Assembly (NCBI GenBank): GCA_025403435.1
Contig: CM046330.1
Span: 13,352,239 to 13,416,238, forward strand
Origin: Artocarpus heterophyllus
Taxonomy: Eukaryota > Streptophyta > Magnoliopsida > Rosales > Moraceae
DNA length: 64,000 nt
Direction: 5' to 3'
Part shown: positions 11,541-24,279 of the stretch, piece by piece
How the letters are laid out: each line of letters begins with the position of its first letter
How positions within the stretch are numbered: position 1 is the first letter of the stretch
Program-made: the position numbers and the translations under genes
Notes under the pieces: model-generated
Seen by the model: the letters and a program-made list of their open reading frames with translations, nothing else
Database searches by the model: none
What the model was told of the DNA's origin: nothing

Positions 11541-13706
11541 ATGGAGTTCGTAAACCCCGAAGGTCTCCGCCTAGACGGACGCCGTTCCACCGAAGTACTT
11601 CTCTCTCTCTATCTAAATATTCGAAAATTTTCCATTTTGCTTTCTCACTCCTAAAAACTTTACACATTTTTCTTTTTTGGAATCAATCAGTTGCGACAGA
11701 TTCGAGCAGAGCTCGGCGCCGTCGCCAAAGCCGACGGGTAAATAACCAGTTTTTTGCTCTTAATTTTGATTTTGATTTCACTTAATAAATATTTCGTCTT
11801 TCAGTTCGGCTGTGTTTGAGATGGGAAACACCAAAGTAATTGCTGCTGTTTATGGTCCCAGAGAGGTATATTCTAAATAAAAATCTTTCTTTTTTTTAAG
11901 ATTGAAGTAAAAATTTCGAGATAGTTATGGTTTAATTGTTCTTTTTTTTTTTAAATCTATTTTCAGGTCCAAAATAGGAGCCAACAAATCAGTGACCAAG
12001 CACTGGCAAATAATCTTTGAACCCTCAAAACTTGATTGTTGTGTGTGATTTGAGTTTTGTAGTGTGTAATTAGGGTGATTCATTGAATTTGTTGTATTTT
12101 GGAATTTTCATTTTCAGGTTCGCTGTGAATACAGTATGGCCAATTTCAGTACCGGAGATCGGATGAGAAGACCAAAGGGTGACAGGTTTTGACCGTTCTT
12201 TCTTTCTCTCTCTTTCTGTATAATGTTTGACAATGAAATAGCTGAGAATTTTATTTTATTTTATTTTTATAATATTTTTTTTGGTTGTGTTTTTTGGTTA
12301 TGGATGTTGAATGTTGTTGAAATTAGGCGATCGACGGAGATATCTCTAGTTATTAGGCAAACTATGGAAGCTTGTATAATGACACATTTAATGCCTCGTT
12401 CTCAGGTTCCATTTTTTGCCCTTTTTTAATAAATCTAAATGATCGCAAACTTTGTTTTTGTCTAAAGCATTTTGTGTTTTCGATTGTTTGTAGATAGATA
12501 TTTTTGTCCAAGTTCTGCAAGCAGATGGAGGTAATTGGAATCCTTATCTCGTTATGTTTTCTTATTGCTTGGAAGTCGCTAGGTGCTGGAAAACATTGCT
12601 TGGAATGAACGACCTGCTTTACTATTTTTTTGCTAGATTCGAAATGAACCATGTTTAATTTCAAAGTGTTTTTTCGATTCTGCAGGAACTCGATCTGCAT
12701 GTATAAATGCTGCAAGTTTGGCCCTTGCAGACGCTGGGATCCCAATGCGCGATCTTGTTACTTCTTGTAGTGCTGGATACCTTAACAGCACTCCTTTGCT
12801 TGGTAATTTATACACACGTTTCTTTTAATTTTCAGTTTCAGCCTATTCTCGCATGGAATCAAACTTTTTGTGGGCCTCTTTAATGTGTCTATAATGAATC
12901 ATTTTGGCGTGATAATGAATGTCTATAAAAGCTTAGTATAAAATATGTTGTTCGACAGATTTAAATTATGTAGAAGACAGTGCTGGAGGTCCTGATGTCA
13001 CAGTCGGGATTCTTCCAAAGTTGGACAAAGTGACTCTTCTTCAGGTATGTTTTTTGTCAGCATCTTTATCGTTGCTTTCAACAATCTAAAGTGGGTAAAA
13101 CTTGTTTAAAATTGTTCATCTTGTGTCTATTGTTTATAATGCTGTTCTCTCACGTATGTAAAGCATTTGAATCCGGCTGCAAAAAACTCGGTGGAGTCTT
13201 TTAATGAAGTGAAAATCTCTCACTCTTTAACCATTCTTCCTGTCAAATATTGTTACCTTATGCCTTCTAATATGATGCAACTTTGGAATTTTTGATCTGC
13301 AAGTTTATATTTTCCACTCTGTGAACAATCGTTAACAGTGCATCATGATGTTTCGCCGTTTTAGATGAAAGTGTATTTGTGTCGGCAACACGTCATGTAG
13401 GCTCTCTCTGTGAATCACTTCTTGTTGTATTCCTTCCATGCAGATGGATGCTAAGTTACCTTTGGATATTTTCGAAAATGTCATGCAACTAGCAGCAGAA
13501 GGGTGCAAGGCAATAGCAAAAGAACTAAGAGATGTAAGTAACTTAATGAAAGAGACTGATCTTGCAAAATCCAGGGATTTGAACATGCACCAAAAGCCAG
13601 AAACTTTATTCATTTTCTTGTTTTAGCGGAGTTTTATAATGGTGGTTTTGTATGGTAGATACTGTTGGAGAACACAAAGCAATTGGAATATCGGCGAGGG
13701 GGATAA
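11541..13706 (+). CDS. RRP41: Exosome complex core subunit RRP41 (RNase PH fold; 11 exons, 241 aa)
   Basis: Subunit of the nine-protein RNA exosome ring that processes and degrades RNA 3' to 5' in nucleus and cytoplasm. Plant RRP41 is the one ring subunit reported to keep phosphorolytic activity. Exons: 11541-11594, 11691-11737, 11805-11865, 11967-12005, 12118-12185, 12327-12405, 12494-12530, 12686-12802, 12959-13044, 13444-13533, 13659-13706. They join in frame to 241 aa, which is also the Arabidopsis length as I recall it. Recognisable parts: N-terminal [84 protein letters not shown], and the C-terminal [11 protein letters not shown]. The intron after exon 4 has a GC donor (12006-12007); all others are GT-AG. 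Start is the first ATG giving the conserved N-terminus. Confidence 0.96.
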
Positions 13707-14659
13707 GGCATATGGAAGGTAAGGAACTGGGAAAAAAAATATATTACATACATAAATACATAAATTTATTTATTTATTTATTTTTTCTAAATACAAGATT
13801 CGGATTACCAACTCTCGTGTATTTTTCTTATTTGCAGTGAGTTTTTAGATGGTTCAGCTTGGCCTGATTGTTGTTATACCCAGTTCCTCAGCTCAGGCCA
13901 CTCTGCTTCGTAGTTCACACCTTTAACTAGCTTATGAGGTTTTTTTTTTTTTTTTTTTTTTAATGTAATGTTTATCTCAGTCAGAAGAGAGGGAAAGAAA
14001 TCCTGATGCAATTTATCTTTTTTTTTTTTTTTTGAAGAAAGTAATGGATTAGATTTTTCGTTGAAACTTGATTTATTCTGTTAAATGTTAATTTATCACA
14101 TAGAGGTGACAAGGAGTAGCGTGGGAACTTTGATGGATTTTTTTTTTTTTTTTTTTTTTTTGGGTTGGAAACATGTTTCTTCACCTTAAGGCTTATATTA
14201 ACACAAGTGGGGAATAAAAATAAAATAAAATAAAATAAGACACATTGAGACATACAAGTAGAAATTGGATCTCCAATCTTCTTTGAGGATCAAAAGGAGA
14301 ATAGCTCTGTTAAGCCTCTCAAACGAGAATGTCTTTGAAACCTTTTTCTAATTTTTTTTTTGTCCTTCGATGGTGGGCAAGCCAAATTCTTAAATTTTTT
14401 TTAAAAGAAAATATATTCTTTAATTTCCATGATTTCATCTGTAAAAAAAGAAGAATTACCTGAGCTGACTTTCGTACGTTAGGAACTAAAAATGTGGAAT
14501 TGAACTTAAAATGTATACTGTGTTTTCGAATTCGATCCTTTTGGCAAACGAAGAAAAGTAAACAAGTTTTTGTTGTGGCAAATCAGGGGCTTCAAGATTT
14601 TACTCAATAGGGCTTAATTAAATGATAAAGATATATTTTGCACTTCCAATTTCAACAAA
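13707..14659. other. RRP41 3' region and spacer
   Basis: Contains the likely 3' UTR of RRP41 and several long poly-T runs (around 13937, 14020 and 14138). No gene seen. Confidence 0.5.
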
Positions 14660-14731
14660 ATCAGAGTGGCGCAGCGGAAGCGTGGTGGGCCCATAACCCA
14701 CAGGTCCCAGGATCGAAACCTGGCTCTGATA
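14660..14731 (+). tRNA. Initiator tRNA-Met (CAT)
   Basis: 72-nt cloverleaf. The acceptor stem pairs ATCAGAG with CTCTGAT, discriminator A, no encoded CCA, no intron. Anticodon CAT at 14692-14694. Initiator hallmarks: the A1-T pair at the acceptor end, ATCG in the T loop in place of TTCG, and absence of the intron usual in plant elongator tRNA-Met. A run of seven T at 14753-14759 would end Pol III transcription. Confidence 0.97.
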
Positions 14732-15638
14732 AAATCAGTTGGGTTCCGATTATTTTTTTCACATGATCATTTGTTTTTTCACATGACCCGCATAGTTATT
14801 GGGCTTTTATTTGGACTGGGCTCCCCTATTTGAGAGACTCTTGATTTCCTTTGAAGCCTTCCTTTTAGCATGGAACGCATTAGCTTACACGAGCTGCTCA
14901 TCTGTAAAGCTAATGGGCTCCATTTTTATGACCTGGTCAATTTGAGAAACTATTTTTGTAGAATTCTTTTCCAAATTAATGGCTCTTATCTCATGAGAAA
15001 GTTTGAAACATTCAACAATTATAAAAACAATCATAAATATTTTAGGTTAAGATTTGACAAACAAGTGGTATCTAATTATATTTTGACCTTTTTTTTGTTA
15101 AAAGTGATGTAAATTAAAGAAAAAAATAAATAAAAAACACAATAGTAACAATAAAAAATATACATACTACCTTATTTATTCAATTTATTAATGGTTTGCA
15201 AACTAATTTTCTCGATGTAAACGTGCATTTTATGTTCTTTTTTGGTTATTACAAAAACAGATTGAATCATAACAAAAGAAAGAAAAGAAAAAAAAAAAGG
15301 CAGGAAAGAATTTTGATTGTACACATTTATCTACCTTCCAACATTCACAAAGACATTAATAAAAAAAAAAAAAGGGAAAGGAAATCTAGGTGCCATTCTT
15401 AAAAAAATTTCAGGCTTGACTAGTTCTATAACAATGGAATTTCTCTCCCCCATCCTGGTCTATGTCTTCTTTCCCTAAACGTATCACTTAACTTCCCATT
15501 CAGAGTCTTGCACTACTATTCTAGCTCAAACTATCATAAACTGTCCTATTTCTAAAAGCATATAACAACCCCGAAAGCCCCTTTATGAAACCAAAAAAAA
15601 CAAAAAAAAACAAACCGAGGCCCCCCTTCATCCAACTC
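14732..15638. other. Spacer between tRNA gene and epimerase gene
   Basis: AT-rich with poly-A runs. The part next to 15639 should be the 3' UTR of the minus-strand epimerase. No supported gene. Confidence 0.5.
14753..14759 (+). terminator. Pol III T-run terminator for tRNA-iMet
   Basis: Seven consecutive T, 22 bp after the tRNA 3' end. Confidence 0.7.
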
Positions 15639-18046
15639 TTATAGACCGAGATGTTCGCTGCAAAAGCTTGAAGGCACAACTTTGAGCTGCATTCTCCCTG
15701 TCCATTCCTCCCCCGTCTTCAATGTGATCGGTCTCACAACTGCGGCTCCATCGACACAGACCATCTGTTTGTACTCCTCATCGCCAAAATCTCCCATGGA
15801 CTTTGATTTCTTCTCCCATGGATTCCAAACCACTGTCCACATTGGTAAAATGCGAAAAACAGATTAGAATTAAATACCATAATAGAATCTAAGAACTTTT
15901 TTTTTTCGTTTTTTAAATGTCATTTACAAACACACTTGAGCTTCATTTTCTTGTGTAGCTTTTATTTTTTCTTCACAAAGGAAAACAGTTACCTATACGA
16001 GCTCGATAGTTGATTTTGTTTATAAACGTTTTCAGTGTTGGACGCTTACCAACATCAGGTAGTCCGTCCTTTCGTATCACGAAGGTCCTCTTTTTTTCAT
16101 GATCAAGGATTGCAATTGTATTTGGAGCACTGAGATAAACACGGTCCATCTGGTAGGGAAAAGGGAAAAAAAGTACCATGATGCCAAAATATCAAAGAAT
16201 GAGTAACTAGTTGGAACGTTTGCCAGGTCAAGTTCTGATAAAGTTTGAGAAAATTTACCTCGGATTCGAATGTAACAGCGTTTCCTTGTTCAGTAAAGCG
16301 TTCTCTTTGACGAAGATTGTCTAAGTAGTCGAGCGTCTCCAACCCTTCTATCCTCACTTCACTATGGTCATGTGTAAATGAATACAGGTCATAACTAGAA
16401 TGTAAAATTTACAACTAGAAGTGAAAGTTCTCCAATTATTTTGCCCATATTTTGTGGATGATGGCCCTCACATGCCCCCCATGTACGGGCATACACACAC
16501 TGTACGAACGTGTACCGTAACTGCATGCCAATGGGCCACCCAACAACGAGCAAATAATTTCCATACCTTATGTCAGAAACTGAGAAGTACGAGTGATAAG
16601 CAAAGGAGAAACTGAATGGCTTGCAATTCACATTCCTAACACGTGATATTAGGTTAAGATCTCCATCTGTCGTGAGAGAAACCCTGAGACGAAACTCAAA
16701 ACTGACAAGGAAAAAGACACAGATCCTGTTAGCAGCATAAAATTACACTATCATATACTGTGGCTTTGCCAATGATTGAATGCAGTTGCCAATTCTCCTT
16801 GAGCTAATACACACCTTGAAAGAACAAAAATTTGGAAACAACAAATATCTTGAGCCCACATTCATAAACCTAAAGTTGCGGGTTCTACTTATAATATGAC
16901 TTATACCTATGGGGCCAGCATTTCAGGTCCTCCTCAGATGGTCTAAGTATAAGATCGACGAAAGATTTCCCATGGGAATCATTAGGATGCAGAGGTGGCG
17001 GGTTATCATCGATTGCCCAAATCTTGTTTCTTGCAAATCCATGCAGTTGTAATGATCCACCATTTCCAAACTTCACAAGCATAAAAACATAAGAAGTCCA
17101 TCAGTAGGGTGTGTCAAAAAGCAGACATAACTAGCTGCAAGGAAAATTAATGATACCTGCGGGAAACAGATGGGTATCCCACCTCGCATCACTTTTGGGG
17201 GCTTAAAGATGGCCTACAATTGAAAAAATCACAAGCTGAAGAATCAACACCCTTCTGTCAATGAAGTAGGCCAGACATTATAGTTTCTATATCCACTGTA
17301 TATTAAATTTTCAGCTGTGGTCCTGTGGACTTTTAACTAATAAGCAAGCATTTGTCACTTGAATTAGATCTTGTACAAGTACAACGCTTTGGTCTATTCA
17401 ACCAACTTAGGCTGCGAACCACATTGGTTAAAACAAACAAGAAACAGAATCGAAAATTTGGTGTTCCGACGGGAAAGTCGAGGAAACAAGATCGATCACT
17501 TGGCCGAGTTTTACTTGGACAAAGCTGGTTATTTTCTCAACAAGACCAAAAAAACGGTTTGCTAAATTCCACCACTCACCATCATGGTTACACCTTAGCA
17601 AATTGATAAAAGGCTACAATTGCTTAAGAATTCAAATGCAAAAATATCTTTCCCATTAGTGAAGCAAGATTGTGTTAAAATTTATACCTTACTACTAGTG
17701 AACAGGAGTTCTTCACCATGCCCGTTCCTCCATGAAGTGACCTGTCCTCCGTGCAAGCTTACCTATATCATCAAAAGAAGAAAACATAAAATTCCAAAGA
17801 CATTATTATCATCATGGTCCACTAACTAAACATCCCATATAAGGTTCTCCCTTTCATTGGTTTATAAATGGGTTATTCAATTCATTGCTTCAATACCAAA
17901 TCAAAAATCGGCAAGGAGAGATTTTTATGTCTTACCCTTGCTGAAGCTCCTTGCGGGTTCCGAAGCACAACTTGATCGATCCCATTCCAGTCTTTTGTGA
18001 TCTCAGTTGCAGCTTTATGATCCCAAACTGCTGCTGAATGACCCAT
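15639..18046 (-). CDS. Glucose-6-phosphate 1-epimerase (aldose-1-epimerase family; 8 exons, 312 aa)
   Basis: Interconverts the alpha and beta anomers of hexose-6-phosphates, probably in the cytosol since no targeting peptide is seen. Exons on the minus strand: 18046-17936, 17762-17688, 17213-17157, 17070-16907, 16701-16567, 16361-16259, 16149-16050, 15832-15639. All introns are GT-AG and the frame joins to 312 aa, normal for the family. Diagnostic stretches: LHGGQVTSWRN (residues ~40-50), GGIPICFPQFGNGG (~73-86), LHGFARN with the expected catalytic His91, VVWNPWEKK and YKQMVCVDGAAV near the C-terminus. The acidic residue of that last motif is Asp; I recall Glu in the fungal enzyme and Asp in some plant homologues. 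Two conserved tryptophans and the CFPQ phosphate-side motif support the phosphorylated-sugar branch over plain galactose mutarotase. Confidence 0.93.
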
Positions 18047-19629
18047 TTCCAAAAAAAAAAAAAAAAGGCAGAAAAAGTCTCGTCTTTCTATTTTACTCTC
18101 CCCAACTCACCCAAGTCCTTAGTAAAATAGAACTCTAAATTGAAATCAAACTTCTCTTTAACACTCTACTGATTGGATTGAGACAAGTCACATTGAGAGA
18201 GTATAAAAATCTAAACTTGACCAAAAAGCCAGCTACCAAATTGATTTCCCCTACCAGCCTGTCCCTCAGATCTAGAGAATCAAAAATGGTTGAAGCCCTA
18301 AAGCCCAAAAACAGGATCTTCCAAAAAAAAGATGAAAAAAAAGGAAAGGTTGGGGAATGTTTGACAACTGGTAAGTAAAATCTTGACGCCTCACCTAAAA
18401 GTTCATGATTGAGTGCCCTGAAAATTTGTCACATTACATGTGAAGACAAGCAAAATATCTGAAAAGAGGAGATAAGAAGGGAAATCCCGTTCCTGAATTT
18501 AATGCAGGAGTTTTTGCCTTTTCTTTTTCATTCAAAAAAACCCATGTATGTGAAAAAAGATTGTAACCCAGTTCCCTAATATAGCGTCTCAATTAAAAAC
18601 CATTTGAAAGAAAGAGAATTGAAGTCAATTTCTTTAAAGGGTGTGTAAAATTTACTCTACCCATGTGAAGATTCTAAGCTATAAGAAAACCCACCAAGTT
18701 AAAAGAACATGTCAACCTTAAAAACCATAAATTTCAGGGACAATCAATAAATCTCTCTTTAATACCAATCTGAACTGAATCAACACACTCAAGGTACAAA
18801 AAATAAAAATAAAATAAAATAAAAATGCCCCTTCAAGAACTTAAGGTTAAGGTACATGCATGGCAAGGAAATCTAATCTTGGAGCAAGAAGCATTCCCAT
18901 ACTCTGAAGTTTCTATAAAAAATTTGAAAAATAGTGTTCTAATGAATCAAATGAAAGAGCACCAAAAGAAAATAATAATTTATAATCATAAAAGTAATAA
19001 AAAAAGGATGAAGTGTTTCGTAGGCAAAATCGTGGAAGTGTGAGAAGAGATGAATAAAAAAAGATTCAAAGGAAGACCAGGACGATAAGGAGGGAAAAAA
19101 GGTGTTTGTTTTTCAGTTGAAGAGATCCAGGACGTGGGGATACGTGAAGTAAATGTTGGCTGTGCAAAATTACCAATATTAAACTATGATGTTACAATTT
19201 TATCGAGTCTCTCCGCTGACCTTTCTTGAATTAGTCCAGTATTCATGCAACAACAAAGTGGGTGTTTAGAAAAGTAAAACTTCAATTCTAAACCATTAGA
19301 TATAAATATAAATAACGTAAAATTTTTAACAGTTACAGTAAAAAATAAAAAATAATTATAGTATAAAACTTTTATATGCTACAATTTTTAAACTTACAAA
19401 TATAAGTTATAACTGCAGTTCAAATGAAAGCTTAAACTCTAAATGTAACCACAAATTATGTAAAATTTTTATATACTATAATAGAAAATAAAAATATATT
19501 ATTGTATATACCCCTCGTATATTGTAGTGTAGATTTTTTTGCTGAGAATGTGATTTCAAAAATTGGAAGACATATAAATACACACAATTTATTATTTTTG
19601 GTTTTTTAACAATTAAATTTTGTTAATAA
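18047..19629. other. Upstream region of the epimerase gene and AT-rich spacer
   Basis: Should contain the epimerase promoter. The part from about 19250 has words of the hAT-like MITE family (GGTGTTTAGAAAAG, TATAAAACTTTTATATG). No coding gene supported. Confidence 0.5.
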
Positions 19630-19695
19630 GGTGTTTAAAAGAGTAGTTTAAACCATTAATTTGGGTTTAAAAACTGTAACATGTGAAAATTTTAC

Positions 19696-22609
19696 TGTAA
19701 CACCCGTTATTTTAACGGGTATGATTTTTGTAAAATTTAATGAATAAAATATGACAATTTAAAATTTTGTAGTATTTAAAATTACTAAGTTTGCCTTTGT
19801 TGTTTTAGTTATTAAAAAAAATACCACTTTGGCATTTTCTTATAAAATCTCCGTAGGAGACATTCAAAACCTACCTATCATCCACTTCTGTCAATTTTGA
19901 CCTCCTAAATTAATGCTCAATTATGTAGCATTCTTCTCATTTTGCTAAAAGTCTCCGAGGGAGACATGAAATTAATTCACCTCAACTAATATGAGACATG
20001 GAGATATTTTCCCAACCACTATTTTTAATTCTCCCTTCATCCTCTTCCATAACTTACTCCATTTGTCCCTTTAATTATTTTGGCATTGCTTGCTAAAAGT
20101 CTCCGTGGGAGACATGATGATATATTTTTTAATGCTCCTTTGTTTTCTTCTTTCAACTTTCCCAGTGAATCTACCTTATCTCCCCCTTCCTCCCAATTAT
20201 TTTGACACCTTTTTATTGAGCCGTCATCACCTTCTTCTCTAGTTTCTCACTCTCTTCCTTTCTCACTTTAATTTATGACTAAAGACATAGAGCATAAAGC
20301 TCTCTTTGCAGCCAAGGCAGCTATAATTCTTAGCCATGTTTGAAGCTGTTTTAGAGTCAATTCAAGCTTTATTTTTAACCCAAACTTTGGTACTTTTCAA
20401 AGGAATTTTGGGGTAGGTTTTCTTTAATTCAAACTTGGTTTTTAGTATGTATTTTCTCCATGTTTAATACATAATTTTCGGGTTCAAAATTTGTGCAAAT
20501 TTTTAGTTATGTTAACATGCATATTTGAGCCTTTATGAACAAAAACTTGAGTCTTGAGTTAAAACCCGCAACCAACCTTTATTTTAGTTTAACAACAATG
20601 TTAGAAACATGTTAGGAATGTTTAGAACTAGTTTCCATAGCTCTATGGTTAATGTTTTAAAGTTTTGAGCTTAAAGAGCAAACTTAAGCATGTTTTCATT
20701 ATTATTTGCAAGAAAGACTAGAGATAGATAATGGTTTTGTTATAAAACTTATGAGAATATTTTTATTGCAATTATATAATACATGCTGCATATTTTGGAA
20801 TGGTTTTGAGATTTTGAACAAAGATAATAGGCTTTGGGTTAAAGAAAAACTTGAAATTCTATGAACTTTGTAATACCTGTATGGGAAGTGGCCCTTTCTT
20901 GAAATTTTGGGATTAACTGAAAATGAATTTTGTAAATTGGTTTGCATATTTAAAAAGTATACATCCTAAGCTTTCCAACGAGCTATCATGAGCCTAAATC
21001 GGAGTTGTATTTTAATTTTTATGAATTTTTCAATTTTTGGATTGGAAACTAGTAAATCTACCAGTGGTAGTAAACCACTCGTCTACCTTAAGTAAACTAC
21101 CTGCTAACCTGTGTGTTGATTGTATATAGTGAACCCGCCTTTTTGCAAAAGTATACCGTCAGTTTGTCATTGTATACCAGCTGCTAACTTGAACAAAAAA
21201 CCCAACTTTGCTCACCTTCTAGTCCCTTAATGTCTTGCAACCTATCCAATACTATCTTAAATGATTTATGAATCTTATTAGAGACTAAAACATATAGATT
21301 ACTTGTATGTATTTTATATTGTGTTTAAGACAAAAATTGTTTACTTTGGTATTTAAAAATAAATTCCATAAAAACTTTAATGGCACACTAGTGAGATGGA
21401 TTTACACATAATTTATTTATGAATGTAGTTATATGTTGTGCTTTAGTTTTAATTGTCCTAATGCACGCCTTAGGATCAAGGGTATGTGGAGCTAAAGTTA
21501 ATTGATTCTAAGATTAAAAGATTGTTGATAAGCTTGGAAAGTAAAGATTCTATTACTCATCTTTTGTGAAGTTTTGGTAAATTAAAATTTGGTTGTTTAA
21601 TGTTGCAAGATATGTATATGATATTTTGAATATATATGGTTATATCTATAACCTGATAATGTGGAACTCGTCCTGGATTGTACAGCGAGGAACATAATGA
21701 TTTAACACATGTTGTTGTAAATTGAAAAGCATGGTTAGGAAAACTAACTTTATAAACAAAGATTGATTAGAGAGAAATGGTGAGACGTGAAGAGGGCGGC
21801 GGTTACGTCCTTGAGCACGAATACCCTAAAAAGTAAAATAGGGGGGAGGTGATGATGTTCCCTTGGGTCGAAAGTCCTTGTACAGTGGGGCATACTGTAC
21901 AGGAATCGACTTGATGAGGACTCGGGGATTGATGTCCCCTGATCGGAACATTCTTGGAATGTTTGGAGGGTGGCCAAGCATGCTCATTTGGGTTTCGATG
22001 AGTTGAATGATACTTTATAGAATGTGGATACCTAGGAATAATGATGAATTATAATATTTATATATATATATATATGTGTATGAAACTCGGTAACAAATAA
22101 CTATGGTATCCAAGGAATATGATTATAATAAATCTCATAATCTGAATAATGATGAAAACTAACTAACCATGCAGATTTAATGTAGTACTGAATAAAACCT
22201 TAAGGTGAGTGATGATTTTCCCTACTGGGCACGTCGATGCTCATCCCAATGATATTTACTTCTTTCAGGTGGAATTCAGTGCAACCTGTCTGGCGAAGAA
22301 TAAGCATCTACACTGTTGATTACACGTTGGAAGAACTTTATTTATTTATAACTCATCTAGACCATGTAAGATTCGTATTACTTTTGTGGTGGCTGTGTTA
22401 AGTTATTGGGGAAATTATACTATGATAATGATGACTGTATTTTAATATTTGGTGCTATACTAAAACTATAGTTTGTATTTACAGTTAAATTTTATTTTCT
22501 GTTTATTCCCAAAGACCCATGGGCAATGTTTTATTGTTTTGAAATGATATTGTATTTAACTTTATTTTTATTTATTCAATACTGCTAAACCCCACATAGG
22601 GGCGTTACA
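19696..22609. mobile_element. Solo LTR, probably Ty3/Gypsy (2914 bp)
   Basis: Ends are TGTAACACCC on the left and GGGGCGTTACA on the right, a TG...CA terminus pair typical of large plant Gypsy LTRs. A perfect 5-bp target duplication TTTAC flanks it (19691-19695 and 22610-22614). There is no gag-pol coding in the interval, so it is a solo LTR left by recombination, or less likely a non-autonomous element. Three imperfect hairpins of the form GTCTCCGNGGGAGAC lie near its left end. Contains a TA microsatellite around 22058-22077. Confidence 0.85.
19848..20113. repeat. Three GTCTCC-GGAGAC hairpins inside the solo LTR
   Basis: At 19848-19861, 19951-19965 and 20099-20113, the last two preceded by TGCTAAAA. 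Each can pair as a 6-bp stem with a 2-3 base loop. They look like diverged tandem units of about 100-150 bp. Confidence 0.7.
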
Positions 22610-22685
22610 TTTACACTGTAGCATGTGAGAGCTTTACATTATTTGCAGTTTAAACCATTAACTTGAACTACTCTTTTAAACATTC

Positions 22686-23164
22686 TATAAATTGTATCAA
22701 ATTTTAAATTCAAAGTAGCTTTAAACGTGATAGAGTTATCAAATTAATCTTATATTATGTATCAACTTTATTAAAAAATTTAATAAAAAGAGTTCTTTTG
22801 TTAATATTTTATAGATCGAAGAAAGTATGTTACAATTTGAAGTTACACATTGCTACATGGGGTTATAGTTGTGAGGAATTTTTGTAATCTAACCTTACCT
22901 GTAATAGCAAAAGTAGTGCATGAAATGTCTTTATTCAAAAATCATAATATAATGTTTTTATTATAAAAAGTACGAAAAGAGGTGGCCAACCATACCTATT
23001 TTTTTATGTGATCATAAGAATCCTACATGTTGAAAAATGTTTACATTGAGTCATAACTATTTACGTAATAGAGAAACAAGATGTTTCAATTCGTCCTACT
23101 AACCAGGGTAATACATCGGTCAATTTTTGTTGGTTTCCACTTGGTTGGTTACTGACCAATGGCA
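22686..23164. other. AT-rich spacer
   Basis: Nothing recognisable apart from scattered MITE words. Confidence 0.4.
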
Positions 23165-23560
23165 GTCGGTTTTCAAAATGTGAAACCGACAATTGGCTGA
23201 GTAAGCAAATAGTCGGTATGTTTTCTACCGACAATGCTCAGTTTTGTGGTGGTGGTGGGTTTTCAAGTCGAGTAACCAGTCAGGATACTTTTAAAAGTAA
23301 TAATTTTCACTTTCCAATGAGTCCAATCTTATACTCGTATTATGATGTAAGGATTCAATGAATTGCCCCCTTTATATGTCAATGGAAACCACTAAGAAAA
23401 CAAAATAACAAAAATAATGATAATAGAACAAAACAAAGTAATGTACTTTAATGGGAAGTTGAATTGCACAAGGTCGGTTTGTCCGTTAACTAACTGACCA
23501 AAATCTTCTTTTTGAAAACCGACCGCCATATTCATGCGGTCGGTTGGTTTTCAAACCGAC
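23165..23560. repeat. Cluster of eight ACCGAC/GTCGGT words, possible CACTA transposon remnant
   Basis: ACCGAC or its complement at 23165, 23185, 23212, 23227, 23473, 23518, 23539 and 23555. 23517-23545 is a hairpin with a perfect 10-bp stem (AACCGACCGC) and 9-base loop. Clustered ACCGAC repeats in both orientations are seen in subterminal regions of plant CACTA elements; ACCGAC is also the DRE/CRT core. No CACTA termini or transposase seen. Confidence 0.5.
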
Positions 23561-24279
23561 AAAGTCAATTTTGGCTCAACAACCAATTTTTTTGGTTTTC
23601 TTTGGTCAGTTTTCTTCAATTTTAGTTTTTCGTTTTTTTTTTTAAACAGCCCTACTACCTACAATAATGAAGATTGAGGTAAAAATATTATAATGTTCTT
23701 GACGATATATATATATATATAATATCCTTTAAAACATGTAAATCACTCCAAAAAAAGGTATTTACAATAAGGGGTATTTTGAGTGTCGACCCTAGAGAAG
23801 CGTGAGAGAGAGAGACAAAAAAAAAAAAAGAGCTTGTAGTCAGAGTCTTGACAGTATTTATGGCCTTATATGTTCATCCAAACCTTACATTGATGAAGTT
23901 GAGATGGTGACAAAACAATGTTTTCTACTACGACACATATAAGCCGAATGTGAGGCATAATGGGGTGGTAGTATCGGTTGTTTTTGAGGAGGCATTCGAC
24001 AGCTCGTTTCTCTAGCATCCATGCTCGATTGCTCTCTTCGGATCTCATTCTTAGTGGTGTATTGCATCTAGTACTGTCAAAATTTCATGTCGGTCTGTTG
24101 TGTTAGGCTACGTGTGTGGTACACGTGCATTGGTTCAACGATGCTTCTCTCTTCATTCCATTTTCTCAACCTTTTTTTCTTGTTTCAAGCGTTAATGATA
24201 GTCTCTATATCCTATGTTTCGTTGTTGTTATTGTTTCTAATTCCTTTTCTTCCAAAATTATAATAAATATCACTTTTTC

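Larger units (their letters stand above)
19630..22685. mobile_element. hAT-like MITE split by a solo LTR
   Basis: Left piece 19630-19695 and right piece 22610-22685 are inverted to each other: GTTTAAAAGAGTAGTTTAA at the left and its near-exact complement at the right, with ACTGTAACATGTGA / ACTGTAGCATGTGAGA in the middle. Rejoined, they form a compact ~145-bp palindromic MITE like those at 29613-29762 and 44555-44692. I could not find a clear outer target duplication. Confidence 0.7.

Noticed and set aside
11357..11785. 142-codon open frame over the RRP41 start
   Set aside because: It runs through the RRP41 promoter, exons 1-2 and introns in another frame and matches no protein family; the conserved RRP41 frame explains the region.
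23866..24067. Two overlapping 60-codon minus-strand frames
   Set aside because: Short, overlapping in different frames, no recognisable domain or splice context.
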